Shown: positions 27,753-37,986 of the stretch, in pieces
Layout: every line of letters begins with the position of its first letter
Position numbering within the stretch: the first letter of the stretch is position 1
Assembly: GCA_001189345.1 (NCBI GenBank)
Contig: LFKV01000012.1
Coordinates: forward strand, 1 to 64,000
DNA: 64,000 bases
Reading direction: 5' to 3'
From: Candidatus Paraburkholderia kirkii
Lineage (GTDB): Bacteria > Pseudomonadota > Gammaproteobacteria > Burkholderiales > Burkholderiaceae
Made by a program: the position numbers and the translations under genes
The notes under the pieces: model-generated
The model's database searches: none
Told to the model about the DNA's origin: nothing
Seen by the model: the letters and a program-made list of their open reading frames with translations, nothing else

Positions 27753-30345
27753 TCATGTCGTTGCGACGCGCGCAGCTTCGCCCTGTCCGTGGCGCGGCTT
27801 CCCCATCAGGACGGGCTGGAAGACCACGGCGCCGATCAGCGTGCAAAAGTCGAGCCTCACCCATGCCGTGATGTTCAGCGCGGCCACGACCGCGACCGCG
27901 TTCGGGAGCCTGTGGTTCTCGCATCACCCGGGCACGTCCAGCATGGGACGGCTGCTGTCGCTGTCGCTCTTTTGCAGCCGCGTCTGGCCGGACCGCCACG
28001 CCATCACGAAATAGATCTTGAACGCCACGCCGACGCACAGCATGAGCGGCAACGCGATGATGTTCGCGAAGTTGAGCGGGGCATCCTGAAGACGACGCAC
28101 AGCTCCAGCGTCACGATCGCGGAAACGAACAACGGTACCAAAGTTCTCATGACATCGCCGAAACGGCGCAGCGCGATCCACAGGAGCGCCGAGATCGCGA
28201 CGAGCGAGTACAGCGCGGCCTGCTGGAACGCCTTGATGACGGTCTCGGCCGAATGGCGCACGGAGATCGGCCCGCCGATCGCGTCGGGTTCCGCCTTCTG
28301 CACGGCGTCGGCGAAACGGGCGAGCAACGCGTCGTCGTTGGGATCGACGTCGGGCGGCGTTTTCGGCGAAACGTCGACGAGCGCCTGGCCCTTCGGCGTC
28401 ACCCAGGTCTCGACCATCTGCGGCGGCAGCGTCGCGCGCGTGATCTCGGTCGGCGTGAGGAGCGCGCGCAATTGCGCGAGCGCGAGCCGCAGCGGCTCGG
28501 CCATCGCGTGCTCGGCGCGCTCGCGCGCGGCGGCGTCGGCTTGCGCCAGCTTCGCGAGCGTCTGCGACAGATGCTTGGCTTCCTTCTCGCCCGCGCCGGG
28601 GTGCTCGTCGGCGGCGAGCGAAAGCTGGCTCGACACGCGCTTGAGCGCCGCGACGCGCACTTCATCCGTCACGGGCGACGCGGTCTGCTGATCGAGCGCG
28701 GGCAGCAACTGATCGGCGGCGGCCTTGACGAGCTCGAGCTTCTTCGGCTGATCGGCGGGGATGAGCGAGGTGAGCATGGTCGCGCGCTCCACTTCCGGCA
28801 GCGCTTGCAGTTTCGCCGCGATGCGGTCCGCCGCCGCGAGCGACGGCGCGAGCACGGCGACGTCGTCCACCGCGCCCTCGGGCGAATCCTTGAGCGAGGT
28901 GAGCGCCATCATCGACTCGGTGTGCGGGTCCTTCAGATGCAGCGGATTGAAGTCGAAGCGCAACTGGAAGAGCAGCGGCAGCGCGCTGATCACGACCGCA
29001 AGCGTGCCGATCAGCACGGGCTTGCGGTGCCGGTCGAGGAATTCGTCGACCGGCGCGAGCACCGGAAAGCCCGGCGAATGCGCTTCGCCCGGCGGCGCGA
29101 ACACCTTGATGAGCGCCGGCAGCAGCGTCATGTTGGTCACGTATGCGACGAACATGCCGACGCCCGCGATCAGCCCCAGCTCGGACACGCCGCGATACGC
29201 GGTCGGCAGGAACGAGAAGAAGCTCGCGGCGGTCGCGGTGGCCGCGAGCGTGAGCGACACGTCGAGCCGCTTGTGCTTGTAGCGCTCTTCGCGATACTTC
29301 ACGCCGAACTGAATGCCGAAGTCCATGCCGAGGCCGACGAACAGCACCATGAACGCGACCGGGATCATGTTGAGCGCGTGGACCATCATGAGGCCGAGCA
29401 CGGCGGTGATCGCGAGCCCGACGAACAGCGTGACGAACACCGCGAAGGTCATGCGCTTCGAGCGCAGCGCAACCCACAGGATCATCAGCACGACGAGGAA
29501 CGTCAGCGCGCCGTTGAGCGTGGCGCCGTCCTGCACGGACGCGAACTCCTCGTCGGCGAGCGGCTGCGTGTCGGTCAGATGCAGCGTCGCGCCGTACTTC
29601 TTGTCGATGCCGATCTCCGCGGCCTTCGCGCGAATCTCCTCCGAGGTGCCCGCCGCCGCCTTCAGCGCATTGAAGTTCAGCTCCGGCAGCACGGTGACGA
29701 AGGCGCGCCCGGGGGCATCGCTCTTCGACGAATCCGCGAGGTCGCGCCACGAGAACGCGGCGGGCCGGTTCGCCAGCACCTCGTCCAGCACGGCCGCGCT
29801 CTTGTTGAGCAGGCCGGCCATCTGGCCGAGATTGACCTGACCCGTCAGCAACGGAAGATTGAGCGTGGTGTCGAGCATCTGCGCGAGACCGGTGAGCGTG
29901 GGGTCGTGCGCGAGCGTGTTGATGAGCGGGCGCGCGGAAACGAGCTGCTTCGTGATCTGCTCGACCTTGTCCGTCGGCAGATAGAGCAGCCGTTGTGCTC
30001 GAAGAACGCGCCGCCCGTGGGCTGCGATACCGACTTGAAGCGGTCCGGCTCTTTCGCGAGCGCGGCGGCGAGATCGTTCGCGGCGGCATCGGCGAACTCC
30101 TGCACGGGCGCCTCGACGACGATCAGCAGCGTTGCGCCGCGCTGCGGAAACGCCGCGTCGATGGCATTGCTGCGCGCGGCCCACTCGGGCTCGGTCTCGA
30201 TCAGCTGGCTGACGTCGGTGCTGATCCTGAAGTGCTGGACGACATAAATCGTGCTCAGCACGCCGAGCAGCAGCGAAATGGCGATAATCCACGCCGGGCG
30301 GCGGATGGAGAGTGTGACGAAACGGGTAATGTTGGACGTCAGCAT
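27753..30345 (-). pseudogene. hpnN: Hopanoid RND transporter HpnN, frameshifted and internally inverted
   Basis: Inner-membrane RND/MMPL-superfamily exporter that moves hopanoids to the outer membrane, about 865 residues if repaired. The first helix is [20 protein letters not shown]. The second membrane block holds [20 protein letters not shown] with its conserved intramembrane aspartate. One C is missing near 29995 (HNG then [11 protein letters not shown]), and a second shift lies near 28090 before [14 protein letters not shown]. Near the end the frame reads [14 protein letters not shown] and stops, because bases 27842-27976 are inverted. Read on the opposite strand the segment restores [18 protein letters not shown] and [18 protein letters not shown], and beyond it [17 protein letters not shown] leads to a stop at 27753-27755. 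Confidence 0.9.
27842..27976. repeat. 135-bp inverted segment flanked by 8-bp inverted repeats in hpnN
   Basis: tgcaaaag at 27842-27849 and its reverse complement cttttgca at 27969-27976 bound a segment whose hpnN coding sense lies on the plus strand, while the gene on both sides is on the minus strand. Flipping it between the repeats restores one continuous reading frame through both joins. Confidence 0.9.
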
Positions 30346-30432
30346 GAAGACGCTACCTGGGGTGTCCTGTTGTTCTTGCGCTTTCGACGCGCGTGAATTG
30401 CATGATTCCGGCCGCCGGATTCCGAATCGTTT

Positions 30433-31223
30433 TCATGAAGCGATACTGCGTCCGTCCGCGATCATGACAGCGCCCGTCACGCGGCCCTTCGCGCTGGTCA
30501 ATTCCCTGGCGCCCGTGCGTGTATGAATTGGGATGCCGAGATCGAGCGCGGATTTGGCGAGACGTGCGGCGAGCGCATTGCCGCTCGTGATCTGCACGCC
30601 GCGTTTATAGAGCGCGAGTTCCTTGAAATGACTTGCCAGCCGCCTGACGACATACCAGGCGGACGCAAGCGATCGCGTCGCGTTGAAGAAATGCTTGAGG
30701 TCGGCGCTCGACGAATTGAACATCATGCCGATGAACGTAATCGTCTTGAGCGGCGGACGCAGGCGCGCGATATCCTGGCCCAGCCCGCGCGCATCGAATG
30801 GCCTGGCGACGACGGAACGCCCCACATCGACGCCGCCCGGGGCGTTGGGATGGTAGCGGGATAGAGCGTCGGCAGAAACTCGACCGAGGTCTCGCGCTCG
30901 AAGAAATCGATCATGCGCGGGCCGGCGTCGAGAAAAGCATCGACGGATGCCGCGTCGTACATTGCGCCGGTCTCGCTGCGCAGATATTCGACCGCGGCCT
31001 CGTGCGTATCCTGAACGCCCGCTTCCCTTGCATGGCGATTGCCCGGAATCCACAACACGCCGCCCGAGAATGCGGTGGTGCCGCCGAAATATTCTTCCTT
31101 CTCGACGACGATCACGTCGAGCCCGTGCTTCTTCGCTGTAATGGCCGTGGAGAGGCCGCCGGCGCCCGAGCCGATCACGAGCACGTCGCAAGCGAGATCG
31201 GACGACCGCGTTACGGTAGTCAT
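30433..31223 (-). pseudogene. FAD-dependent 3-ketosteroid-dehydrogenase-like protein, frameshifted and truncated
   Basis: The N-terminus carries a complete FAD-binding motif (DVLVIGSGAGGLSTAITAKK) followed by EKEEYFGGTTAFSGGVLWIPG, typical of the fumarate-reductase/3-ketosteroid dehydrogenase family. A shift near 30820 leads to PLKTITFIGMMFNSSSADL and RGVQITSGNALAARLAKSA. The frame ends after about 260 residues, whereas the family has about 550-580, so the C-terminal half including the second part of the flavin domain is gone. Only 87 bases separate it from hpnN, which suggests a deletion. It heads a group with the SDR gene on the same strand and the AraC gene opposite. Confidence 0.82.
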
Positions 31224-31292
31224 GATGTTGTCCTTCGATGTGAATGAGCGCGTTGCGCGCCCGAGCGATGCGGAAACGAGAAAGTCGCGTTC

Positions 31293-32131
31293 TTATGCGG
31301 CGCGCGGCGCCTCGAAGCCGGGACGCGGAACGAGGTCCATCAGCATGCATTCGAAGCCGCCGTCGACGGCTATCTCCGCGCCGTTCACATAGGCTGCGCG
31401 ACGGCTGGCGAGAAAGACCGCGACTTCGGCGATGTCGCGCGGCTCGCCGATGCGGCGGCTTGCGGTCATCGCGCTGCGGCGCGCCTCGACATCCCCTTGT
31501 TCATAGAAGGCCCGGGAGAGCGGCGTGCGGATCATGCCCGGGCAGATCGTATTGCTGCGTACGCCGCGCGGACCCCATTCGGCGGCGATCTGCCGCGCGA
31601 GCATCGAGATGCCGGCCTTGCTCGGGCTATATGCGCCGCTCCAAGTTTGCGGATGGTACGCCGCCACCGAGACGACGTGCACGATGCTGCCCGCGCCGCG
31701 CGCCAGCATGCCGCGTCCGAATGCCTGCGCGCAGAGCATGTAGCCCGTCAGGTTGACGGCGAGCATCGCGTTCCATGCATCGAGGCCGATATCCTCGATG
31801 CCGCCCGCTCTCAGCAGGCCTGCGTTGTTGACAAGCACGTCGGCATGCCCGAACTTGCGCTGCGTCTGTTCGCACGCACGGTTCACGCTCGCCGCATCGC
31901 TGATGTCGCAGGCGATGGTGACGGCATCAACGCCGCCTGCACGCAGCGCTTCCGCCGTTTCATGACAGCCTGCTTCGTCGCGATCGAGCAATGCGAGGCG
32001 CGCGCCGGCATCGGCGAATGTGGATGCGATCGCGCGGCCGATGCCGCCCGCCGCGCCCGTCACCACGCATACGCTCGATTCGAGGCCGAGCCAGTGCGGC
32101 GGGTGTGATCTCGCGCAACCTGATTAGTCAT
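31293..32131 (-). pseudogene. Short-chain dehydrogenase/reductase, frameshift near the start
   Basis: The main frame gives a complete SDR: cofactor motif VVTGAAGGIGRAIA, LVNNAG, catalytic serine in HVVSVAAYHP, and Y-x-x-x-K as GAYSPSKAGISML, ending VDGGFECM. The likely true start is the ATG at 32131 (MTNQVARDHTRR), but a one-base shift near 32095 separates it from HWLGLESSVCVVTG. If translation starts internally the protein could survive, but no good ribosome-binding site is seen there. The genes downstream (FAD dehydrogenase) and opposite (AraC) suggest a former catabolic cluster for a steroid-like or alicyclic compound. Confidence 0.82.
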
Positions 32132-32269
32132 CCTTGTCTCCCGAGACTTGTTCGATGCGAAGGCTTGAAGTGTCCTCCCTTGGAAAAAAGTATATTCACG
32201 GCCTTGCATGAAAAATTGGACAAAGGCGACAGACGACAGGACAATTCGTGCATCAGGAGACGTCTCGGC

Positions 32270-33162
32270 ATGAGGAAAATCCCTAGCTACAACTTGTACG
32301 GAGAGTCGCCGCGTCCGCCGTGGTATGACGCGTTCAACTTCGAATGGATCGTCGAGCGCAGCGCCCCGAACGACTGGCATATCGACGCGCATCGTCACGA
32401 CGCGCTCTTGCAGTTTCTGTACATTCGCGGCGGCGGCGGGGAAGTGCTGATCGAAAACTGCTTGATCGAGATCGTGCCGCCGTGCGTCATCATGCTGCCC
32501 GCGCAAACGGTTCACGGCTTCAATTTCGCACCCGACGTCGATGGTCTCGTGATAACGGTCGCGCAGCGATCGATCGAGGCCATCGCTTCGATCGCGGCTC
32601 CGGGGCTCGTGCCCGTGCTGCAGCGCGCGGGTCTCATGCGGGTGAGCGCGTCGGCGGCCAGGGAAAGCTCGCTCATGCCGATCGTCGAGTTGCTGGAAAA
32701 GGAATTTCGCGCGACGGACCGCGCGCGCATGGCGGCAGGCATGCCGCTCCTGATTGCACTTTTGTGCACGTGGCGCGTCTCTGTGAACATGAATCGACGC
32801 CGAGCATCGCATCGACGGACAGGCGGGCGAAGCAGATCAAACGCTTCAGGGAGCTGGCGGCGGCGCATTTCCGCGAGCATCGTCCCGTCGAGTTCTATGC
32901 GCAGACGCTCGGCATGACCGTCACGCAACTCGGACGCATTTGCCGCGAGGAAATTGCCAGTTCACCGCTCGCCGTCATCAATGAGCATCTCGTGCGCGAA
33001 GCGCAGCGCGATCTCATCTATTCGAACATGTCCGTCAAGCAGATCGCGCATGGCCTGGGCTTTGCCGATATCGCATATTTCAGCCGCTATTTTCGCAAGC
33101 AGACCGGCGTAACGCCGACGTAGTTTCAGGCCGAAGCACACAAGGCGCTGGCCCTTCAATAG
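32270..33162 (+). pseudogene. AraC-family regulator (PobR type), frameshift and early stop
   Basis: N-terminal cupin-like sensor domain (WHIDAHRHDALLQFLYIRGG, VPPCVIMLPAQTVHGFNF) and a C-terminal pair of helix-turn-helices (YAQTLGMTVTQLGRICRE and MSVKQIAHGLGFADIAYFSR). The frame changes near 32765 between the domains. At 33121-33123 a TAG interrupts the usual end (KQTGVTPT, then FQAEAHKALALQ to a stop at 33160-33162). The start at 32270 follows an aggaga ribosome-binding site. Divergent from the SDR/FAD-dehydrogenase genes, it was probably their activator. Confidence 0.83.
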
Positions 33163-33297
33163 CGGATGCGTTTCCAAAGACGAGGGTTGCCACGAGCCTG
33201 CAAGCATGTGATGTTTCGCCGCGCTGTCGAACAGATAAAAGAGAGCACGGCTCGAGCGAGACCAGTCCGGTTCAATCATCCTTCCGAGGAGGGAACA

Positions 33298-34961
33298 TGA
33301 TCGTACTGTCATCGCAGCGCGCGGCCCATGATGCGTCGCGGCGCTTCCGCTCAAGGCACGGCGAATGCTGGGCGCGTGGCTCTTCCTGAGCGCGGTTGCC
33401 GGCGCCGCTCATGCCGACGCGCAAGCCGGCTATACGTTGCCGCCTCCGCCCAGTGAACTCTACGGTGATCTCTTCGTTGCCGTGCAGACGCAGGGCATCT
33501 ATCCCGATCAGAAGACCTTCGTCGATGCGACACCCAGGATGGATCCCGCACAGATCGTGCAGGCTTACCACCAGCAGATGACGGTGCCCGGGTTTTCGCT
33601 GGCTGCGTTCGTCGCGCAGTACTTCACTCCGCCTGCCGATAGAGCATCACGCCGCCGCCGAATCAATCTCTGCGCGAGCATATCGACTGGCTCTGGCCCG
33701 AGCTCACTCGCTTAACGACGACGGCGAACGTGCCGCCGAACAGCTCGCTGATTCCGATGCCCAAGTCGTATGTCGTGCCGGGCGGGCGCTTCCGCGAAGG
33801 CTACTACTGGGATACCTACTTCACCATGCTGGGCTTGCAGGAGGCGGGCCGCGAAGACCTCGTCGACAACATGCTCGACAACTTTGCCTATCTCATCGAC
33901 ACGATCGGCCATATTCCCAACGGCAATCGCACGTACTACGTGAGCCGCTCGCAGCCGCCGTTCTTCTCCTATATGGTCGAACTTGCCGCGCAAAAGGAAG
34001 GCGGACGCGTCTATCAGAAGTATTTGCCGCAATTGCGCCGCAAATACAGCTACTGGATGCAGGGAACGAATGCGCTGCAGCCGGGCGGCGCGGTGCGCAA
34101 TGTGGTGATGCTGCCGGACAAGACCGTGCTCAATCGCTATTGGGACGAGCGCGACACGCCGCGCGACAAGTCGTACACGGAAGGCGTGAACACGGCCATG
34201 CAGGTCACGGACCGCCCGGCCAACGAGGTTTATCGCGACCTGCGCGCGGCCGCCGAGAGCGGCTGGGATTTCAGCTCGCGCTGGTTCGGCGACAACCAGA
34301 TGCTCGCGACGATACGCACGACATCGATCATTCCCGTAGATCTGAACAGCCTGATGTTCCACCTCGAAACGACGATCGCGATCGGTTGCGGCGAGGCGCG
34401 CAACTTCGGTTGCGTCGGCGAGTTCGTCGGACGCGCGGCCAAGCGCGCCATCGCCATCAACAAGTATCTCTGGAACAAGAACGGCTACTACGGCGACTTC
34501 GCTACTACGGCGACTTCGACTGGAAGCTCGGGCAGCCGCGCAACAATCCGTCGGCGGCGATGCTTTATCCGCTGTTCGCGGGCGCGGCGTGGCCGGATCG
34601 GGCGCACACGACTGCAAATACCGTCGAAGCCGTGCTGCTGAAGCCGGGCGGACTCGTGACGACCACCTTCGACACGACGCAGCAATGGGACGCGCCGAAT
34701 GGCTGGGCGCCCTTGCACTGGATCGCCGTGCAAAGCCTGAAGCGTTACGGACGCGGCGATCTCGCGCAGCAGATCGGCACGCGCTTTCTCGTGGACGTGA
34801 ACAATGTCTATGCGACGCAGCAGAAGCTCGTGGAGAAATATGTCGTCGAGGGTGCCGGAACGGGGGGCGGCGGTGGCGGCGAATATCCGTTGCAGGACGG
34901 CTTCGGATGGACCAACGGCGTCACGCTCAAGCTGCTCGATCTTTACGCGCCAGGTCAATGA
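33298..34961 (+). pseudogene. treA: Periplasmic trehalase, frameshifts and a 17-bp duplication
   Basis: Glycoside hydrolase family 37 enzyme cutting trehalose to two glucose. The ATG at 33298 has a strong gaggagg site, but the signal peptide (AWLFLSAVAGAAHADAQ) is in another frame from about 33350. Then come LYGDLFVAVQTQGIYPDQKT, a break near 33635, signature 1 as [15 protein letters not shown], and signature 2 as [15 protein letters not shown]. Between them a 17-bp tandem duplication at 34484-34517 repeats the codons for GYYGDF and shifts the frame. The poly-glycine [20 protein letters not shown] end is normal for the family. It converges on the cytochrome gene with a 15-base gap. Confidence 0.92.
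34484..34517. repeat. Exact 17-bp tandem duplication in treA
   Basis: gctactacggcgacttc occurs twice in direct succession. The protein family has this segment once, and removing one copy rejoins the trehalase reading frame. Confidence 0.92.
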
Positions 34962-34976
34962 TGCGCGACGGCTTTG

Positions 34977-35512
34977 CTATAGCTTGCCGGGCCGCGGATC
35001 GGAAATGAAGCCTTCGCGGTTCGGCATCTTCACTTTCGGCAGCGACCGAGCATCGAGCTGCGTGTCTTCGGGCACGATGTGGTTCAGGTAGAGCAGATAC
35101 GCGCTCAATGCATAAACCTCGTCGGGCGCGAGCGATTGCGGCGCGTTATAGGGCATTGCGCGGCGCATATAGTCGAAGAACGTGGTCGGATAAGGCCAGT
35201 AGCTGCCGATTGTCTTCTTGGGCTTTGCGTCCGCCAGCGTGCCGATGCCGCCCACCAGAGGATCGCCGAGCCGCCCTCGCCATTCGCACCATGACACGAC
35301 GCGCATTTCGCACCGAAGATCTGCTTGCCGTGCGCGACGTCGCCGGAGCCCGCGGGCAGGCCGCGGCCGGTGGAGTCGACATCGATGTTCCATGCGGAGA
35401 TCGCATTCGGATCGATCGGGGTGCCGATGCCATAACCGCCGCCTGCTGCATGGCATGGCAAGGAACCGGCGAAGAGCAATGCGCCAAGGACAGCGACACG
35501 ACGCTCAAGCAT
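34977..35512 (-). pseudogene. Periplasmic c-type cytochrome, frameshifted
   Basis: A signal peptide (MLERRVAVLGALLFAGSLPC) leads to a single haem-binding motif (FGAKCASCHGANGEGG). Near 35270 the frame changes and continues with DPLVGGIGTLADAKPKKTIG, then a conserved region (FFDYMRRAMPYNAPQSLA and VYALSAYLLYLN) that would provide the axial methionine, and the end FISDPRPGKL. It starts inside the last codons of the SoxC-like gene (eight-base overlap), so it is the electron acceptor subunit of that enzyme. One haem only, unlike the two of classical SoxD. Confidence 0.85.
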
Positions 35513-36728
35513 TGCGCACCTCGCCGGTCTCTTCGACGCGCCAGTTCTGAATGCCGTTGTAGTGATACTGCGAGTTGACGCCGCGCGCCTCGACCAGTGC
35601 CGCATGCGTCGGCTGCACATAACCGGTTTCGTCGACGGCGCGGCTTTGCAGATTCGCGGCGCCGCCGTTCCAGTGCCAGTCCGCTTCGAAGCGCGTCAAT
35701 GCGCGGTCATGGACAGGACCGGTCAGGCGTGCGGTGCGCCACGTCTGGCCGCCATCGGTCGAAATATCGACGCGCCGGACGTGGCCGTGCCCCGACCATG
35801 CATAGCCGCTGATCGGATAGTAGCCGTGCGTCGTCAGGCGATGTCCCGCCGAAGGACGGGTGATGACCGACTTCGCATCCATCTCGAACACGAACTGACG
35901 TGCCTTGCCGTCGCGCAAGAGGTTCGTGTACTTCGACGTTTCCTCGCGCGTCATCTCCGGCGCCTGCACGAGCTTGATGCGTCTCAGCCACTTGATTGTT
36001 GGTGTTGCCTTCGAAGCCCGGCACGATGAGCCGCACCGGATAGCCGTTCTCCGGACGCAGACGCTCGCCGTTCTGCGCATAGACGACGAGCGCGCGATCG
36101 AGAATGCGCGCGAGCGGCAGGCTGCGCGTCATCGCCGCGCCGTCCGCGCCTTCGGCGAGAATCCATTGCGCGGACGTGTCGACGTCGACTTCATCGAGCA
36201 AGGTCGACAGGCGCACGCCGGTCCATTCGCAGCACGATAGCAAGCCGTGCGTGAACTGCACCGGAAGCCCGCTCGGGCCGTTCCATTCGCTGCCCGTGTT
36301 GCCGGAGCATTCGAGAAAGTGGGCCCGCGTCTCGGACGGGAAGCGCAGCAGATCGTCGATGGTGAAAAGGCGCGGCTGACGCACGAGGCCATGTATCACG
36401 ACGCGATGCTGCGCGGGATCGATCTTCGGCACGCCGGCGTGATGCCGTTCGTATACACGAGTCCGTTGGGCGTCACGCTGCCGAACAGATCGGCGAGCGG
36501 CGTCATCGACGAGCCGGAGCCGGGCATCGCGGGAGCACGTGCGCTGCGCCGTATCACGCTGCTTTCGAACGATGAAGGCACGCCATAGGGCGGCGAGAGA
36601 AGAGGTGCGCCGGGCGTGAGCGTCCAGGGCTCGACGGCGAGCCCCGTCGTTGCGGTCTCTTGGGCATGGGCGCGCAAGCCGAGGCCCGATGCGAGCGCGC
36701 CGGCCGCGAGCTTCGAGTTTCTTTTCAT
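35505..36728 (-). pseudogene. soxC: SoxC-like molybdenum sulfite/sulfane dehydrogenase, frameshifted
   Basis: Sulfite-oxidase-family molybdoenzyme of the periplasm, about 405 residues repaired. The start MKRNSKLAAGALASGLGLRA lacks a clear twin-arginine pair. Two extra bases (ta) near 36463 break the frame between SVTPNGLVY and GVPKIDPAQHRVVIHGLV. The molybdenum-binding cysteine is present in HFLECSGNTGSEWNG. A second break near 36005 separates VPGFEGNTNN from IKWLRRIKLV. The dimerisation domain (SGYAWSGHGHVRRVDISTDG, WHWNGGAA) is preserved. With the cytochrome it would oxidise sulfite or a protein-bound sulfane. Both subunits are broken. Confidence 0.86.
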
Positions 36729-36865
36729 CGCTGGTCTTCGTGGAAGGGCGAGCGGGATCGAGTCCCAAGCAATGGCCGTACCGCGAAGACAAGTGCTTCC
36801 AGTTGGCTGACAGTCCGATGCATCGCCGTCGAGAACAAACGATTCTAGTGCACTGAACGATTCTA

Positions 36866-37979
36866 TTGCGCTGCGTTATTGAATTAGCACCCTGTCTGTG
36901 TTCAGATACAGGTCATGGGTCAAAATGAACCTGACAGATATCGAACGTGAGCAACTGTTGTCGGCGGCGCGCAGCCGAACGGTGCGTGCGGCGGACGTGC
37001 GACGCGCAAAGTTGATCCTGATGCTCGAGGACGGCGAATCGCGCGACAGTATCATGCGCACACTGGGTTGCGATTCGCGCTTCATCGCACGCTGGTCGGG
37101 GCGCTTCCTCAGCGAGCGACTAGCCGGCATGTACGCCCGGCACCGCGGGCGGGCGCCTACGCAGCCACCGGCCAAACTGGAAGCGCGGGTGCTCAAGTGC
37201 ACCCTCAAGCACAAACCCGCCGACGGTTCGACACACTGGAGTAGCTACAAGCTCGCAGCAGAACTCGGCGACGTATCGGTCTCGGCCGTGCAGCGCATCT
37301 GGCGCAAGCACGGCATCAAGCCGCAGCAGTTGGAGCGGCACATGGTCTCCAACGACCCGGACTTCGAGACCAAGGCAGCCGACGTGATCGGGCTGTACCT
37401 GAACCCGCCGGCGCACGCAGCGGTGTTCTGCGTGGACGAGAAGACCGCGATCCAGGCACTCGATCGCAAGGACCGTATGCTGCCGCTGTCGCCCGGGCGC
37501 GCCGAGAGTCACGGCTTCGAGTACAAGCGCAACGGCACGCTCAGCCTGTTCGCGGCGTTCAATACTGCCACCGGCGAGGTGCTGGGCAAGACGGTGGCGC
37601 GCCACACCAGCGAGCAGTTCGTGGCCTTCCTGACCGACGTCGTCGCCAGCCAGCCCAAACGCCGGGAAATCCACGCGATCTGCGACAACGTCAGCAGCCA
37701 TAAGACGCAGCGGGTTGCCGACTTCCTTGATGCGCAGCGCAACGTGCACCTGCACTTCACGCCGACCTACTCGTCGTGGCTCAACCAGGTGGAGAACTGG
37801 TTCTCGCGCATTCAGCGTGAAGTGATCGCTCGCGGCATCTTCACTTCGGTGAAGGATTGGGATCGCAAACTGATGCCGATACATCCGCGAACACAACAAG
37901 AACCCGAAACCGATCAAGTGGAAATATGACGATCCTTCGCGCCGGATTCGACCAGTGCCAATTCAATGACGCAATGGAA
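36866..37979 (+). mobile_element. IS630-family insertion sequence, copy 1
   Basis: 1114 bp, bounded on both sides by the TA dinucleotide (36864-36865 and 37980-37981) that IS630 elements duplicate. Imperfect terminal inverted repeats of about 28 bp can be aligned (left ttgcgctgcgttattgaatt, right complement with the same attgaatt core). Copy 2 at 52105-53218 is in the same orientation, 15,239 bp away, and differs by one visible base at the left end. The right end sits five bases from the waaA stop codon. Confidence 0.9.
36925..37969 (+). CDS. IS630-family transposase, copy 1, with C-terminal frameshift
   Basis: An N-terminal helix-turn-helix (DSIMRTLGCDSRFIARWSGR) is followed by an RNase-H-like DDE domain with the acidic residues in FCVDEKTAIQAL, ICDNVSSHK and the third in SWLNQVENWFSRIQRE. 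The start at 36925 (MNLTDIEREQ) is preferred over an upstream GTG. Near 37873 one extra C shifts the frame: the family end (YIREHNKNPKPIKWKYDDPS) lies in the next frame and stops at 37967-37969, while the actual frame ends at 37929. All three catalytic residues precede the shift. The same shift occurs in copy 2. Confidence 0.9.
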
Positions 37980-37986
37980 TAGCCAG

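Noticed and set aside
28253-30247. 664-codon plus-strand frame opposite hpnN
   Set aside because: Composition (R, E, H, Q rich) and exact antisense position show it is a shadow of the transporter gene.
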